A stretch of DNA of 64,000 bases from Thalassolituus sp. UBA1087. Lineage in GTDB: Bacteria; Pseudomonadota; Gammaproteobacteria; Pseudomonadales; Oceanobacteraceae. A program made the position numbers and the translations under genes. Shown here one piece after another: positions 42,071 to 51,328 of the stretch (position 1 is the stretch's first letter; every line of letters starts with the position of its first letter). The stretch covers positions 1-64,000 of the forward strand of contig DCCG01000005.1 of assembly GCA_002314145.1 (NCBI GenBank), read 5' to 3'. The notes beneath the pieces are model-generated. The model saw only the letters and a list, made by a program, of their open reading frames with translations. It had not been told where the DNA came from and searched no databases.

Positions 42071-43968
42071 CAGATCAACCTCAGAACCTGCCTATCAGCG
42101 CGCGTATCGTTGCGGTACAGGATGACCTGGTCACCATTGAACGGGTTGCTGATGCCCATGGCGATAAAAAACCGCTGATGAAAAACGAAGTGGTTTATAT
42201 TCTGCCCAGCCGCTTAGCCAGTGGCGAACGGCAGGAATGGCTAAAGACCGAAATTCTGCGGGTTAACGGTGAACGGGCTGACGCTCAGGTCTATGAAAGC
42301 ACCGGTGGTGTCGGCGTCGGAGACCCGGTGGTTCAGAGTGGTGAAATGCTGTCAGCAGAGCTCGGACCCGGTCTGCTTGGCATGGTCTACGACGGCCTGC
42401 AGAACCCACTGGAATCGCTGGCCATTTCTTACGGCACTTTTTTACCCCGCGGGGTAGAAATCGCGGCACTGGACGAAGAAAAACACTGGCCATTCAAACC
42501 TCTGATGAAAGAAGGTGACCAGGTTCAGGCCGGAGACAAACTCGGAACGGTGGCTGAATCTCATTTCGAACATGCCATTATGGCGCCGTTTGATTTGCAC
42601 GGCAGCTGGACCATCGACTGGATTATGCAGGGCAGCTTCAGCGTAACGGAAGGCATCGCCCAGCTGTCACGCAACGGTCAGACGCGTCAGATCCAGCTGC
42701 GCCAGCGCTGGCCCATACGTCAGCCGGTCAGCCGTGCCCTGGTGCAGAAAGAACGGGCCTCGCGGGAATATCCACAGGTGCCCTTAACCACCACCTTACG
42801 GTTAATTGATACTTTTTTTCCTATCGCCAAAGGCGGCACCGGTTGCATTCCCGGACCGTTCGGGGCCGGTAAAACGGTTCTGCAGGGGTTAATCGCGCGT
42901 TATTCCGATGTCGATATTGTGATTGTAGTGGCCTGTGGTGAGCGCGCCGGGGAAGTGGTGGAAACCATCAAAGAATTCCCGGAGATGAATGATCCTAAAA
43001 CCGGCGGTACGCTGATGGACCGCACCATCATCATCTGCAATACCTCGTCCATGCCGGTGGCGGCGCGGGAAACCTCAATTTATATGGGCATGACACTGGC
43101 GGAATATTATCAGGCCATGGGCTATGACGTATTGCTGATCGCGGACTCCACCTCGCGCTGGGCCCAGGCCATGCGCGAAACCTCCGGGAGGCTGGAAGAA
43201 ATCCCCGGCGAAGAGGCCTTCCCGGCGTATCTGGATTCTTCAATTAAAAACGTTTATGAACGCGCCGGGGTAATCCGGCGTCAGGATGGCTCCGGCAAAA
43301 CCGGCAGCCTTACTATGATAGGAACCGTATCGCCCGCCGGTGGTAACTTTGAAGAGCCGGTTACTCAGTCGACTCTGAGTACCGTGAAAACCTTTTTAGG
43401 CTTGTCTTCCGAACGTGCGTATAAACGCTTTTATCCCGCCGTTGATCCGCTGATTTCCTGGTCGCGATATTTTCCTCAGCTGGCCGGCTGGTTTGAAAAA
43501 AACCTGGATAAACACTGGGTCACACGGATTAAAGCACTGCGCGAATTACTGGAAAAAGGCGAAGAAATTAATCGCATGATGCAGGTAACCGGCGAAGAAG
43601 GTGTAACGCCGGAAGACTTTGTATTGAGTCAGAAAGCTCAGCTGCTGGATATGATTTATCTGCAGCAGGATGCCTTTGACGACGTTGATGTATCGGTTCC
43701 CATGGAACGTCAGCAGGCACTGCTGAATATTATCGAACAGGTTGTCGCCCATGAGCCGCTATTGACGGCCGGTAAAGATAAATCAGCTCTGCGTGATTTT
43801 TACACCCGCCTGACCGGCAAGCTGAAAAACCTCAACTACGCCGCCTGGCACAGTGGAGATTATCAGCGCCTGGAACAGGAAGTACTGGCCATGATTACCA
43901 CTGAAAGCGAAAACCCCGGTGCACAGGAAGTGGTCGTGGCACAGGCGGACGCGGATTCAGCTTCCTGA
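42067..43968 (+). CDS. ntpA: V-type ATPase subunit A (catalytic)
   Basis: 633 residues. The Walker A motif GPFGAGKT spans residues 263-270 with K269; further on are CGERAGEVVETIKEFPE and LLIADSTSRWAQAMRE (Walker B and arginine region). The non-homologous insertion of ~90 residues after the N-terminal barrel (around 115-200) distinguishes V/A catalytic subunits from F1-beta. It is the last gene of the operon, whereas in the usual order it precedes B. Slightly longer than the common ~590 residues because of an acidic C-terminal tail. Confidence 0.96.
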   Translation: MTDQPQNLPISARIVAVQDDLVTIERVADAHGDKKPLMKNEVVYILPSRLASGERQEWLKTEILRVNGERADAQVYESTGGVGVGDPVVQSGEMLSAELGPGLLGMVYDGLQNPLESLAISYGTFLPRGVEIAALDEEKHWPFKPLMKEGDQVQAGDKLGTVAESHFEHAIMAPFDLHGSWTIDWIMQGSFSVTEGIAQLSRNGQTRQIQLRQRWPIRQPVSRALVQKERASREYPQVPLTTTLRLIDTFFPIAKGGTGCIPGPFGAGKTVLQGLIARYSDVDIVIVVACGERAGEVVETIKEFPEMNDPKTGGTLMDRTIIICNTSSMPVAARETSIYMGMTLAEYYQAMGYDVLLIADSTSRWAQAMRETSGRLEEIPGEEAFPAYLDSSIKNVYERAGVIRRQDGSGKTGSLTMIGTVSPAGGNFEEPVTQSTLSTVKTFLGLSSERAYKRFYPAVDPLISWSRYFPQLAGWFEKNLDKHWVTRIKALRELLEKGEEINRMMQVTGEEGVTPEDFVLSQKAQLLDMIYLQQDAFDDVDVSVPMERQQALLNIIEQVVAHEPLLTAGKDKSALRDFYTRLTGKLKNLNYAAWHSGDYQRLEQEVLAMITTESENPGAQEVVVAQADADSAS

Positions 43969-44129
43969 TGAGCGCGTACGTTGCCGTAAGCTATTCTGCA
44001 CCCCTGTTGACGACCTGAATATGGCAACCTGGGGTTCATCCCTGAATCCCTGATAAGTGCCGCTGAAAGCGGCAGAGCATGCTGTGCTGTGCGATAATGG
44101 CCTTTTATATATGGTGCGACTGAGACCCC

Positions 44130-44846
44130 ATGATACCTGCCGATCAACTGCTGACCTTTGCACTGGCCGCTGCGCTTCTGAGTCTGGCGCCCGGCCCGGA
44201 TATTCTGTTCGTCATGACCCAGTCAGCCCTCTATGGCGCCCGCAAAGGCATCGCCACCACGGCCGGCCTCTGTACCGGGCTGATTTTTCATACTGCGGCG
44301 GTCGCTCTGGGCGTAGCAGTCATTTTTAAAACCTCAGACATTGCTTTTACTCTGTTAAAAACTGCCGGCGCTGTTTACCTCCTGTATCTGGCGTGGCAGG
44401 CCTGGCGGGCAAGTCTGCACACGGCAAACGACAGCGCGACAAACCACAACTCGACAAAGGGCAACGGGATCACAACATACGATCCGGCAGCAGAAAACAA
44501 TGCGGCCAATGCACTGCCGCGTGCCCGTCCACATACAGGTTTCGCGCTCTACCGGCGTGGCATCGTCATGAATATCAGCAACCCCAAAGTTTCGTTATTT
44601 TTTCTCGCCTTTCTGCCGCAGTTTACGTCACCGGAATACGGCAACGTGATGCTGCAGACTGCCATGCTCGGCGCTGTTTTTATGCTGGTTGGTTTCACCC
44701 TGTTCTGTGTTATTGCCTGGAGTGCTGCGTCACTGAGCCAACGGCTGCTATCGTCGCCGCGTGCGCAGGTACTGCTGAACCGCATCACGGCCGGGGTATT
44801 CGCAAGCATGGCCGTTAAGCTGATGTTAAGTACAGCAGATGACTGA
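44130..44846 (+). CDS. LysE/RhtB-family amino-acid exporter
   Basis: 238 residues with six predicted membrane helices. The N-terminal LLSLAPGPDILFVMTQSALYGARKGI is the RhtB signature. A hydrophilic insertion of ~45 residues in the central loop (~95-145, Asn/Thr/His-rich) is longer than usual. It likely exports an amino acid such as homoserine, threonine or a branched-chain one; substrate not assignable. Confidence 0.9.
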   Translation: MIPADQLLTFALAAALLSLAPGPDILFVMTQSALYGARKGIATTAGLCTGLIFHTAAVALGVAVIFKTSDIAFTLLKTAGAVYLLYLAWQAWRASLHTANDSATNHNSTKGNGITTYDPAAENNAANALPRARPHTGFALYRRGIVMNISNPKVSLFFLAFLPQFTSPEYGNVMLQTAMLGAVFMLVGFTLFCVIAWSAASLSQRLLSSPRAQVLLNRITAGVFASMAVKLMLSTADD

Positions 44847-45004
44847 TGCTCTGCGCTATTCATTATCACGGTGTGATAAATAACCCACAGATATCAGTTA
44901 AAACAGTCGACTTAACAAGCACCACTGCCAGAACGAGGCGTCAGAAAAGCGTAATAAAAAAGAAATAAACTGGGCGCTTTCTTTTATTATTCAGCGGACG
45001 CCTG

Positions 45005-46090
45005 ATGTACCCTAAAATGCCTTCCCGCCTGCCGTCAGCCATTTGTATGCTGGCTTTATTTCTGATACCTGCATTAGCCAGCGGCCAGACGACAAACGAC
45101 TGGCGGCAGGCTATGAATGCCGGAAAAAGCGTTGCTATCAGTGGCACTGACAACAGCACTGACGCTGAAATTACGGACTTTCAGCTGAGTTATCCGTTTG
45201 ACCCAGTCAGCGGCCATCATAACCCTGTGCTGATAATCCGCTTAAAAAATATCTCAGATCATCCTCTGCTGGGGGCAGAGCTCGGTACCCGGCTCTATAT
45301 TCCCGGCCAGGAGAAGCCGGTCGTTGACAGCGAATCGTCTGATTCTCTGCATGTCTTCTTTCACGATCAGCCCTTGCTGCCGCAGACCAGCCGCACGCTG
45401 AAAGCGGATATTGAGATGCCGCACAGCGGTTGGTGGATCACACCCGATATTCTCAATGCCGGCAAACGACAACTGATCCTGAAAATCAATCACACCGAAT
45501 CCGCCAACAGCCCCCGGCATCGCCGGCACCCGGTTGTGTCTTTCTCCGAACTGGGTGTGCATTCCGGGCTGGATACTGTCAGTCACACCCGGCGCCCCGA
45601 AAACGTTGAACAGATCTCAGCCGCGCAGCTGAAGGATGCCTTTCAACAGGGGAAGAATGTTGCACTGAATAATAACAACCTGCAGATTTCAGACATTCAT
45701 ATGACGTGGCAAAAGGATCAGCACGGCCATCCATACCCTGACATCCGGGTCACGGCCAGAAACCTGTCGGCGCAGACTATTTCATCCGCACGGTTTCACG
45801 CCCGCCTCTATCAGCCAGGCAAATCTGCACCGTTACTGGATACCGCATCCCGGCCCATGGTTCACGGTCCGCTGTATGGGTTCTTCGGAGAATATGGCCT
45901 GAAATCCGGCGAGACCCGCCAGATACCACTGCGTCTGGTAAACCGTTCTGATCTCAGACGCTGGCAACAGCCCGCCCTGGGCGATAAGGATACGCTGCAG
46001 CTTGTACTCAGGGTTGACCGTCTTGCCAACGGCGCCGAGCAAAAACTGCCGGGCCAGTCGCAGAGTTTTTCGCTGCTGACCTCAGACTGA
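45005..46090 (+). CDS. secreted hypothetical protein with two tandem homologous domains
   Basis: 361 residues with a signal peptide (residues 1-~26, ending ALASGQ), so periplasmic or exported. The mature chain is an internal duplication: residues ~33-163 and ~207-340 align (GKSVAI/GKNVAL, ITDFQLSY/ISDIHMTW, GTRLYIPGQEKPVVD/HARLYQPGKSAPLLD, QLILKI/QLVLRV). Each unit appears beta-rich, like an immunoglobulin-like or C2-like sandwich. I do not recognise the family. A second ATG four codons in is possible. The 3' end overlaps the convergent topB gene by nine bases. Confidence 0.7.
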   Translation: MYPKMPSRLPSAICMLALFLIPALASGQTTNDWRQAMNAGKSVAISGTDNSTDAEITDFQLSYPFDPVSGHHNPVLIIRLKNISDHPLLGAELGTRLYIPGQEKPVVDSESSDSLHVFFHDQPLLPQTSRTLKADIEMPHSGWWITPDILNAGKRQLILKINHTESANSPRHRRHPVVSFSELGVHSGLDTVSHTRRPENVEQISAAQLKDAFQQGKNVALNNNNLQISDIHMTWQKDQHGHPYPDIRVTARNLSAQTISSARFHARLYQPGKSAPLLDTASRPMVHGPLYGFFGEYGLKSGETRQIPLRLVNRSDLRRWQQPALGDKDTLQLVLRVDRLANGAEQKLPGQSQSFSLLTSD

Positions 46091-48112
46091 AGAGCGCGGC
46101 TGTCCGCTCCGGGCTGCGGTCTTCCCGCGGCCTGCCGGACGCGGGCTTTTTCCTTGTCCCTTTTTCTGACGGCCGCCGGGGGCTGATGATGCCGCACTCT
46201 TTTTGCGCGCTCCCCCGCGCCGCCGGGAAGCCGGACGTGCGGTTTGAATGCCGGCAAACGCCTGGGTATTCAGTTGGCTGGTGCTGCCCACCAATCCCTG
46301 CAGCGTCCCCAGCATGGGCTGCATAAAATCATCATATTTCAGCTGACGCTCACTGATATCATTCAGCTGCCGTTCCCACTGTGCAGTCATATCCGGTACG
46401 GTCGTGGCTTCCGGCAGGGTATGAATCAGTGCCTTACCCAGTTCTGTTGCCCGGATGCTTTTGCCCTCACGGCGCAGAAACTGGCGTTTAAATAATAATT
46501 CAATGATTCCGGCACGGGTGGCTTCGGTGCCCAGGCCGTCAGTATCTTTGAGGATTTTTTTCAGCTGGCTGTCTTTCACAAAACGGTTAATGCCGGTCAT
46601 GGCCGCTAATAACGTGGCATCGGAAAAGTATTGCGGCGGCTGGGTATGTTTTTCATCAATCACAGGCTCACCGCTCCACAGCATCTGACCTTTATTCAGC
46701 GGCGGCAGTTTTTTCTCCCGCGTGTAATCTTCATCGTCTGCTTTTTTCGCCAGCGCCTGCTTCCAGCCAGGGTGTAATACCTCACGCTCACTGGCGACAA
46801 ACTGACCGCCGGCAATGGTAAGAACAATCCGGTTGTCGGCATATTGAAAAGCCGGATAAAACTGCAACAGGTACTGGCGCGCAATCATGCCGTAAATCTG
46901 TTTTTCAGGCAGATTCAGGCTGTTAAAGCCGCTGCCTTTTTCCGTCGGGATAATGGCATGGTGGGCTTCAACTTTGCTGTCGTTCCAGGCTTTGCTGCGC
47001 AGGGATAAGTCGGCGTTCTCAACCACACGACTAAGCTGTGAGTCGTTGCTGCCAATGGCACTGACCACCTGTTGGCGGCGGGCGTAGTGCTCATTGGGCA
47101 GGTAACGGCAATCGGAACGCGGGTAAGTAATCAGCTGATGTTTTTCATACAGGTTCTGACAGGCGTCCAGCACCTGTTTGGCACTTAAACCGAAGGCTTT
47201 GCCGGCATCAATCTGTAATGTGGATAAATTGTAGGGTAAGGGCGCGGCCTGTTGTTTCTGTTTGCGTTCAGTGGCGTCCACCCGCGCTGGCTGGTTGGTA
47301 ATACGGCGGGCAACATTGCCTGCCAGCTTAGGATTCAGCACTCTGCCGTCTTCATCCTGATGCGGCGCACAGGCTTCGCTGGGCTGCCATTTTGCGTAAA
47401 AACTCAACGGCGCCTGTTCTGTTAAATGAATCGCGGCGCGTACTTCGTAAAAGGGCCGCGACACAAAACGTTCGATTTCTTCATCGCGCCGTACCACTAA
47501 ACCGAGTACCGGCGTCTGCACGCGGCCAACAGACAACACGGTTTTTAATCCGCCCTGCTGGCCTTTGACCGTACAGGCGCGGGTTAAATTAATGCCGTAC
47601 AGCCAATCGGCACGGGCGCGCGCCAGCGCGGAAACAGACAGGGGCATAAAGTCGCTGTTGGGTTTGAGCTGATTCAGTGCGCGGCTCACCGCCTGCGGAT
47701 TTAAATCGCTGATCAGCAGCCGCTGCATGCTGTTGCGCTTATTAGCCGGGACTTTTAAGTAAGCGATGACTTCGTCCACCAGCAGCTGACCTTCGCGGTC
47801 CGGGTCACCGGCATGAACCAGCTGATCGGCTTCTTTCACCAGTTTGCGCAACACACTGAGTTGTTTACGTGTCTGCGTTTTGGGCTGCAATTGCCATTCA
47901 TCCGGCACGATCGGCAATACATCCAGGCGCCATTGTTTGTACGACGGGTTGTAAGCTTCCGGTTCTGCCTGTTCCAGCAGATGGCCGATGCACCAGCTCA
48001 CCACATCGCCGTTGGCGGCACGCACAAAGCCTTCACCTTTGGCATGAGGCTTCGGCAGAACCGCGGCAATAGCACGGCCAAGGCTGGGTTTTTCAGCGAT
48101 AAAAAGACGCAT
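46082..48112 (-). CDS. topB: DNA topoisomerase III
   Basis: 676 residues from the ATG at 48112 (MRLFIAEKPSLG); a TTG three codons earlier is less likely. The TOPRIM domain (HAGDPDREGQLLVDEVI) supplies the metal site. The nucleophilic tyrosine is Y330 in LITYPRSDC, almost the same position as Y328 of E. coli TopB. The enzyme decatenates and relaxes DNA through single-strand passage. The last ~60 residues are a Lys/Arg/Gly/Ala-rich basic tail replacing zinc fingers, presumably for DNA binding. Confidence 0.96.
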   Translation of the reverse strand: MRLFIAEKPSLGRAIAAVLPKPHAKGEGFVRAANGDVVSWCIGHLLEQAEPEAYNPSYKQWRLDVLPIVPDEWQLQPKTQTRKQLSVLRKLVKEADQLVHAGDPDREGQLLVDEVIAYLKVPANKRNSMQRLLISDLNPQAVSRALNQLKPNSDFMPLSVSALARARADWLYGINLTRACTVKGQQGGLKTVLSVGRVQTPVLGLVVRRDEEIERFVSRPFYEVRAAIHLTEQAPLSFYAKWQPSEACAPHQDEDGRVLNPKLAGNVARRITNQPARVDATERKQKQQAAPLPYNLSTLQIDAGKAFGLSAKQVLDACQNLYEKHQLITYPRSDCRYLPNEHYARRQQVVSAIGSNDSQLSRVVENADLSLRSKAWNDSKVEAHHAIIPTEKGSGFNSLNLPEKQIYGMIARQYLLQFYPAFQYADNRIVLTIAGGQFVASEREVLHPGWKQALAKKADDEDYTREKKLPPLNKGQMLWSGEPVIDEKHTQPPQYFSDATLLAAMTGINRFVKDSQLKKILKDTDGLGTEATRAGIIELLFKRQFLRREGKSIRATELGKALIHTLPEATTVPDMTAQWERQLNDISERQLKYDDFMQPMLGTLQGLVGSTSQLNTQAFAGIQTARPASRRRGGARKKSAASSAPGGRQKKGQGKSPRPAGRGKTAARSGQPRSSV

Positions 48113-48280
48113 AGCAGGCAAACAGATTTACTGTACAGATAACCAGTGTATTCAATCTGACTGCAAATACAAGGGACGCGATCAGTGTCCTGATGAGCCA
48201 TTTATTGGTGGTAGATTGTTGCGCAGAATGGCAAAATATATTCCTGAAGTTTCATACAGGAATACACCGGGGAACAGGGA

Positions 48281-49342
48281 ATGCATAATCCGCCTCCGAC
48301 AGACCTGGGCTGGAGCCCCTGGTTTGAACAGAATATGAACTGCGACGCTCAACATGACCCGGCGCGGGTTATTGCCGTTGATCGTGACCAGTTGTTGGTG
48401 AGTGATGGTCTGCGCATGTTCCGGGCCCACGTTGCCGGCAGTTATCGCTATCATCACCCCGCGGCGATGGATCAGCCCTGTGTCGGTGACTGGGTGTGCT
48501 GCACGTCAGCCGATGATGAGCTTGCGCTGGTGATGCAATGCCTGCCCAGACGCAGCTGGCTGAAGCGTAAAGCCGCCGGTGACAATGTCGATGTTCAGAT
48601 GATCGCTGCCAATGCCGATGTGGTGGTAGTTCTGCAATCGTGCCAGTACGATTTTAATATCAAACGTCTGCAACGCTACCTGATCATGATCCGTGAGGGC
48701 GGCTGTGATCCGCTGGTTGTACTGACCAAAACAGACCTGATCACAGCCGCAGAACTGCAGACGTTAACCGACAACATTGCGGCCGCCGGGATAACCGCAC
48801 CTCTGGTGTCTCTGAGCAACCTCAGTGGCACCGGTGTCGATGACTTTATTGCAGACCTCGTGCCGGGAAAAACCTATTGTTTTGTCGGCTCCTCCGGCGT
48901 GGGGAAAAGCACACTGGTCAACAGACTGCTGGGGCGCGAACGACAGGATACGCGGGGCGTCAGCGGTACCGGTGAAGGCCGCCATACCACGGTAAGGCGC
49001 GAGCTGTTTGTGCTCGATAACGGCGTCATCATTATCGATAACCCGGGCATGCGTGAGTTTGGCATCATCGATGGGGATACGGCGATCGGAGATAACTTCA
49101 GTGAAGTGACCCGTGCGGCGGCAGAGTGTCGTTTCCGCAACTGTACTCACACCAATGAACCAGGCTGTGCCGTACTGGCGGCCATCAAAGAAGCGGATAT
49201 CAGCCCGCAGGCGTTTGAGCATTACCGTAAAGTGCAGGATGAGACTGATTTCAACGACTTAACCTATGCTCAGCGGCGGGAAAAAGACAAAAACTTCGGC
49301 AAAATGATCAAAGAGAAGAAGAAACAGATGCGTAAGAAATAG
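48281..49342 (+). CDS. rsgA: ribosome small-subunit-dependent GTPase RsgA
   Basis: 353 residues. An N-terminal OB fold is followed by a circularly permuted GTPase domain: the base-recognition TKTD (near 150) precedes the P-loop GSSGVGKST (near 203) and switch segments DTRGVSGTGEGRHTTV and DNPGMREFG. A C-terminal zinc knuckle has CRFRNCTHTNEPGC. It acts in late 30S maturation. The ribosome site is weak (GGGGAA) and it is divergent from topB. Confidence 0.95.
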   Translation: MHNPPPTDLGWSPWFEQNMNCDAQHDPARVIAVDRDQLLVSDGLRMFRAHVAGSYRYHHPAAMDQPCVGDWVCCTSADDELALVMQCLPRRSWLKRKAAGDNVDVQMIAANADVVVVLQSCQYDFNIKRLQRYLIMIREGGCDPLVVLTKTDLITAAELQTLTDNIAAAGITAPLVSLSNLSGTGVDDFIADLVPGKTYCFVGSSGVGKSTLVNRLLGRERQDTRGVSGTGEGRHTTVRRELFVLDNGVIIIDNPGMREFGIIDGDTAIGDNFSEVTRAAAECRFRNCTHTNEPGCAVLAAIKEADISPQAFEHYRKVQDETDFNDLTYAQRREKDKNFGKMIKEKKKQMRKK

Positions 49343-49514
49343 GCGCTGCCGGGTGCCTGTTTCCCTCATCTGCCCACGCCCGCCTCTCAGATCAATCTTC
49401 ATGACTTATTCACAGGCAGAGCCCGTCTATCCTTCTATACTCGGGTGACCATCATTGATTGGCATTCACCGCCAGGCAAGACAAACAGCGGGCAGACAAA
49501 CAGAAGGAAGGCCT

Positions 49515-50828
49515 ATGGATTGGCAACAGGAATATAACGACAAGCGTATCTCAACGGATCAGGCCGTCGAGCAGATCATCGATATTAACAATCTGATTCT
49601 CGGGATGAGCATGGCCATGCCTCCCGGCCTGCTGGAAGCCTTAGGCAGAGGATTCCGCGAAGACCGTCTGCCGCCACTCAATATTTACTACATGCACGGC
49701 AGTGAAGCGATTGAAAAACACCTGCTGGTTGAGGACCTGATCGGCAAGTTTACCCCCCGCTGTCTGTTTCTCAGCGGCCATGATCGCAAAGCCGGCAAAG
49801 AACTGAGCAACAAACACTGGATGGAATTTGTCCCGGCATCATTTCACCACGTGGGCCGCCTGCTGACGGAACATATTGAACCAGACTGTTTTATGGTGAC
49901 GGTATCTCCCATGGATCGTCATGGTTACTTCAGCCTGGGGACCAATGCAGATTACGGCGCCTCGGTTATCCGCAAAGCCAAACGGGTGATCGTCGAAGTA
50001 AACCGCCATATGCCGCGCACTTTCGGTGAATGTTCCGTGCATATTTCTGAAATTGATGCGCTGGTTGAGCACGATGCACCGCTGGGTGAATTACTGGAAA
50101 GCGAGGCTTCTGAAACTGACTGGGCCATTGCCCGTCAGGTGGCCGAATATATTCAGGATGGCGACACTCTGCAGATGGGGGTCGGCGGCGTGCCGGCTTC
50201 GGTGCTCAAGCTTCTGGAAAACCATAAAAACCTGGGGCTGCACTCGGAACTCTTCTGCCCGTCGATGGTGAACCTGATTGCCAAAGGCGTTATCAATGGC
50301 CGTAAAAAACGCATCATGCAGCACAAACATGTGTACACACTGGCGCTGGGTGATAAAGCCATGTACGACTTTATGGATGATAACCCGTCTATCGTGGGTT
50401 ATCCGGCGTCCTGGGTAAACGATCCCTGTGTTATTCGTCAGAACAGCTATATGGTATCCGTCAATTCCGCCATTGAAGTGGATATTACCGGCCAGATTAA
50501 CGCAGAAACCATTAAGGGGACGCCGTTCTCCGGCACCGGCGGGCAGCTGGATTTCGTCCGCGGGGCATTTGCTTCCCACGGCGGCCGCTCCTTTATTGCA
50601 CTGCATTCCACCGCTAAACAGGGCAGCCTGAGCCGCATTGTTCCCTGCCTTACCAGCACAGTGACGGATACCCGTATGGATGCCCATTACGTGGTGACAG
50701 AGTTCGGTTGCGTGGAATTAAAAGGACTGTCACTGGCACAACGTGCACGGGCCTTAATCGGCATTGCTCACCCACATTTCCGGGACGAACTGGAAGCGCA
50801 GGCCCGCTCGCTGGGATTATTCGGCTGA
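49515..50828 (+). CDS. acetyl-CoA hydrolase/CoA-transferase family protein (Cat1-like)
   Basis: 437 residues from the ATG at 49515 with AAGGAAGG upstream; the longer frame is discarded. It belongs to the acetate/4-hydroxybutyrate CoA-transferase family, two Rossmann-like halves. The active-site glutamate that carries CoA is E321 in NSAIEVDITGQINAE, and VRGAFASHGGRSFIAL is the following oxyanion/CoA block. It moves CoA between acetyl-CoA and a small carboxylate such as succinate, 4-hydroxybutyrate or propionate. The exact acceptor cannot be assigned. It has its own terminator. Confidence 0.88.
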   Translation: MDWQQEYNDKRISTDQAVEQIIDINNLILGMSMAMPPGLLEALGRGFREDRLPPLNIYYMHGSEAIEKHLLVEDLIGKFTPRCLFLSGHDRKAGKELSNKHWMEFVPASFHHVGRLLTEHIEPDCFMVTVSPMDRHGYFSLGTNADYGASVIRKAKRVIVEVNRHMPRTFGECSVHISEIDALVEHDAPLGELLESEASETDWAIARQVAEYIQDGDTLQMGVGGVPASVLKLLENHKNLGLHSELFCPSMVNLIAKGVINGRKKRIMQHKHVYTLALGDKAMYDFMDDNPSIVGYPASWVNDPCVIRQNSYMVSVNSAIEVDITGQINAETIKGTPFSGTGGQLDFVRGAFASHGGRSFIALHSTAKQGSLSRIVPCLTSTVTDTRMDAHYVVTEFGCVELKGLSLAQRARALIGIAHPHFRDELEAQARSLGLFG

Positions 50829-50850
50829 CGCTACCGGCAAACGCTGTGCA

Positions 50851-50890
50851 AAAAAACGCCGTCATCTCCGGTCAGAAACGACGGCGTTTT
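50851..50890. terminator. bidirectional terminator between the CoA-transferase gene and the 43-codon gene
   Basis: AAAACGCCGTC/GACGGCGTTTT perfect 11-bp arms with a 16-base loop, A-run before and T-run after, usable from both convergent sides. Confidence 0.85.
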
Positions 50891-50917
50891 AACCGGCTGC
50901 ATTGACCGCTACCGGTT

Positions 50918-51049
50918 TCAGTGCTCCCTGGCGGGTATAACACAAACACGGTCACCATAGTAGTTGTCCGCGTAATTACACACCGGAAGGGCTGACGGGC
51001 GGACCGCTCTGCGGGTTATTTTTTCAGCAATCGCTTTTACCTTTTTCAT
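50918..51049 (-). CDS. 43-residue hypothetical basic peptide
   Basis: A small frame, ATG at 51049 and TGA at 50918-50920, with AGGAGA nine bases upstream. It translates to a basic N-terminal helix (MKKVKAIAEKITRRAV) and a tail with two cysteines and aromatics (CNYADNYYGDRVCVIP). It has no hydrophobic signal. A perfect 7-bp stem-loop lies just upstream in its leader and the bidirectional terminator lies just downstream, so the transcription unit is complete. I do not recognise the family; the cysteine pair could be a disulfide or a metal site. Confidence 0.5.
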   Translation of the reverse strand: MKKVKAIAEKITRRAVRPSALPVCNYADNYYGDRVCVIPAREH

Positions 51050-51066
51050 TCTGTTCTCCTTGCGCG

Positions 51067-51087
51067 GCAGACCTCTGAGCGGTCTGC
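51067..51087 (-). other. leader hairpin of the 43-codon gene
   Basis: GCAGACC/GGTCTGC arms with a seven-base loop, ending about eight bases before the ribosome site on the minus strand. No T-run follows. Confidence 0.45.
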
Positions 51088-51273
51088 GGGACGGCTTGTG
51101 TTAACTGACAGAATCAGAATACGGTGAAACCAATGATTGTTAAAATTAATAATATATTAAACCCTGATAATAAAGAGCTATTTACCCCGCAGGCGCAGCA
51201 ATAGCGGCGAAACAAGCAGCAACCACCACAAAGCGCCGTCGGTGTTGCCATCCGATTCATCATAGTTACCAGA

Positions 51274-51305
51274 AAATCTATATCAAAAAAATTTGATATA
51301 GATTT
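51274..51305. promoter_or_regulatory. sahR operator (14-bp perfect inverted repeat)
   Basis: AAATCTATATCAAA and TTTGATATAGATTT separated by four A. It overlaps the -35 element of the sahR promoter, so binding would block RNA polymerase. The ArsR-fold product of the next gene is the obvious ligand-controlled binder. Confidence 0.8.
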
Positions 51306-51321
51306 AAAACCCTCCTACACT
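51293..51321 (+). promoter_or_regulatory. sigma70-type promoter of the sahR-metK-ahcY-metF operon
   Basis: TTGATA (51293-51298), a 17-base spacer and TACACT (51316-51321). A start seven or eight bases downstream falls at 51328-51329, on the A of the sahR ATG, and no ribosome site precedes that ATG; the mRNA is predicted to be leaderless. Confidence 0.6.
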
Positions 51322-51328
51322 GCACGTC

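Noticed and set aside
44058..44074. TGCCGCT/AGCGGCA hairpin after the V-ATPase operon as a terminator
   Set aside because: Perfect 7-bp stem, but it is followed by a G/C-rich tract with no T-run.
44945..44992. AT-rich hairpin after the RhtB-like gene as a terminator
   Set aside because: The stem is almost wholly A-T (AATAAAA/TTTTATT type) with an ambiguous register, too weak to call.
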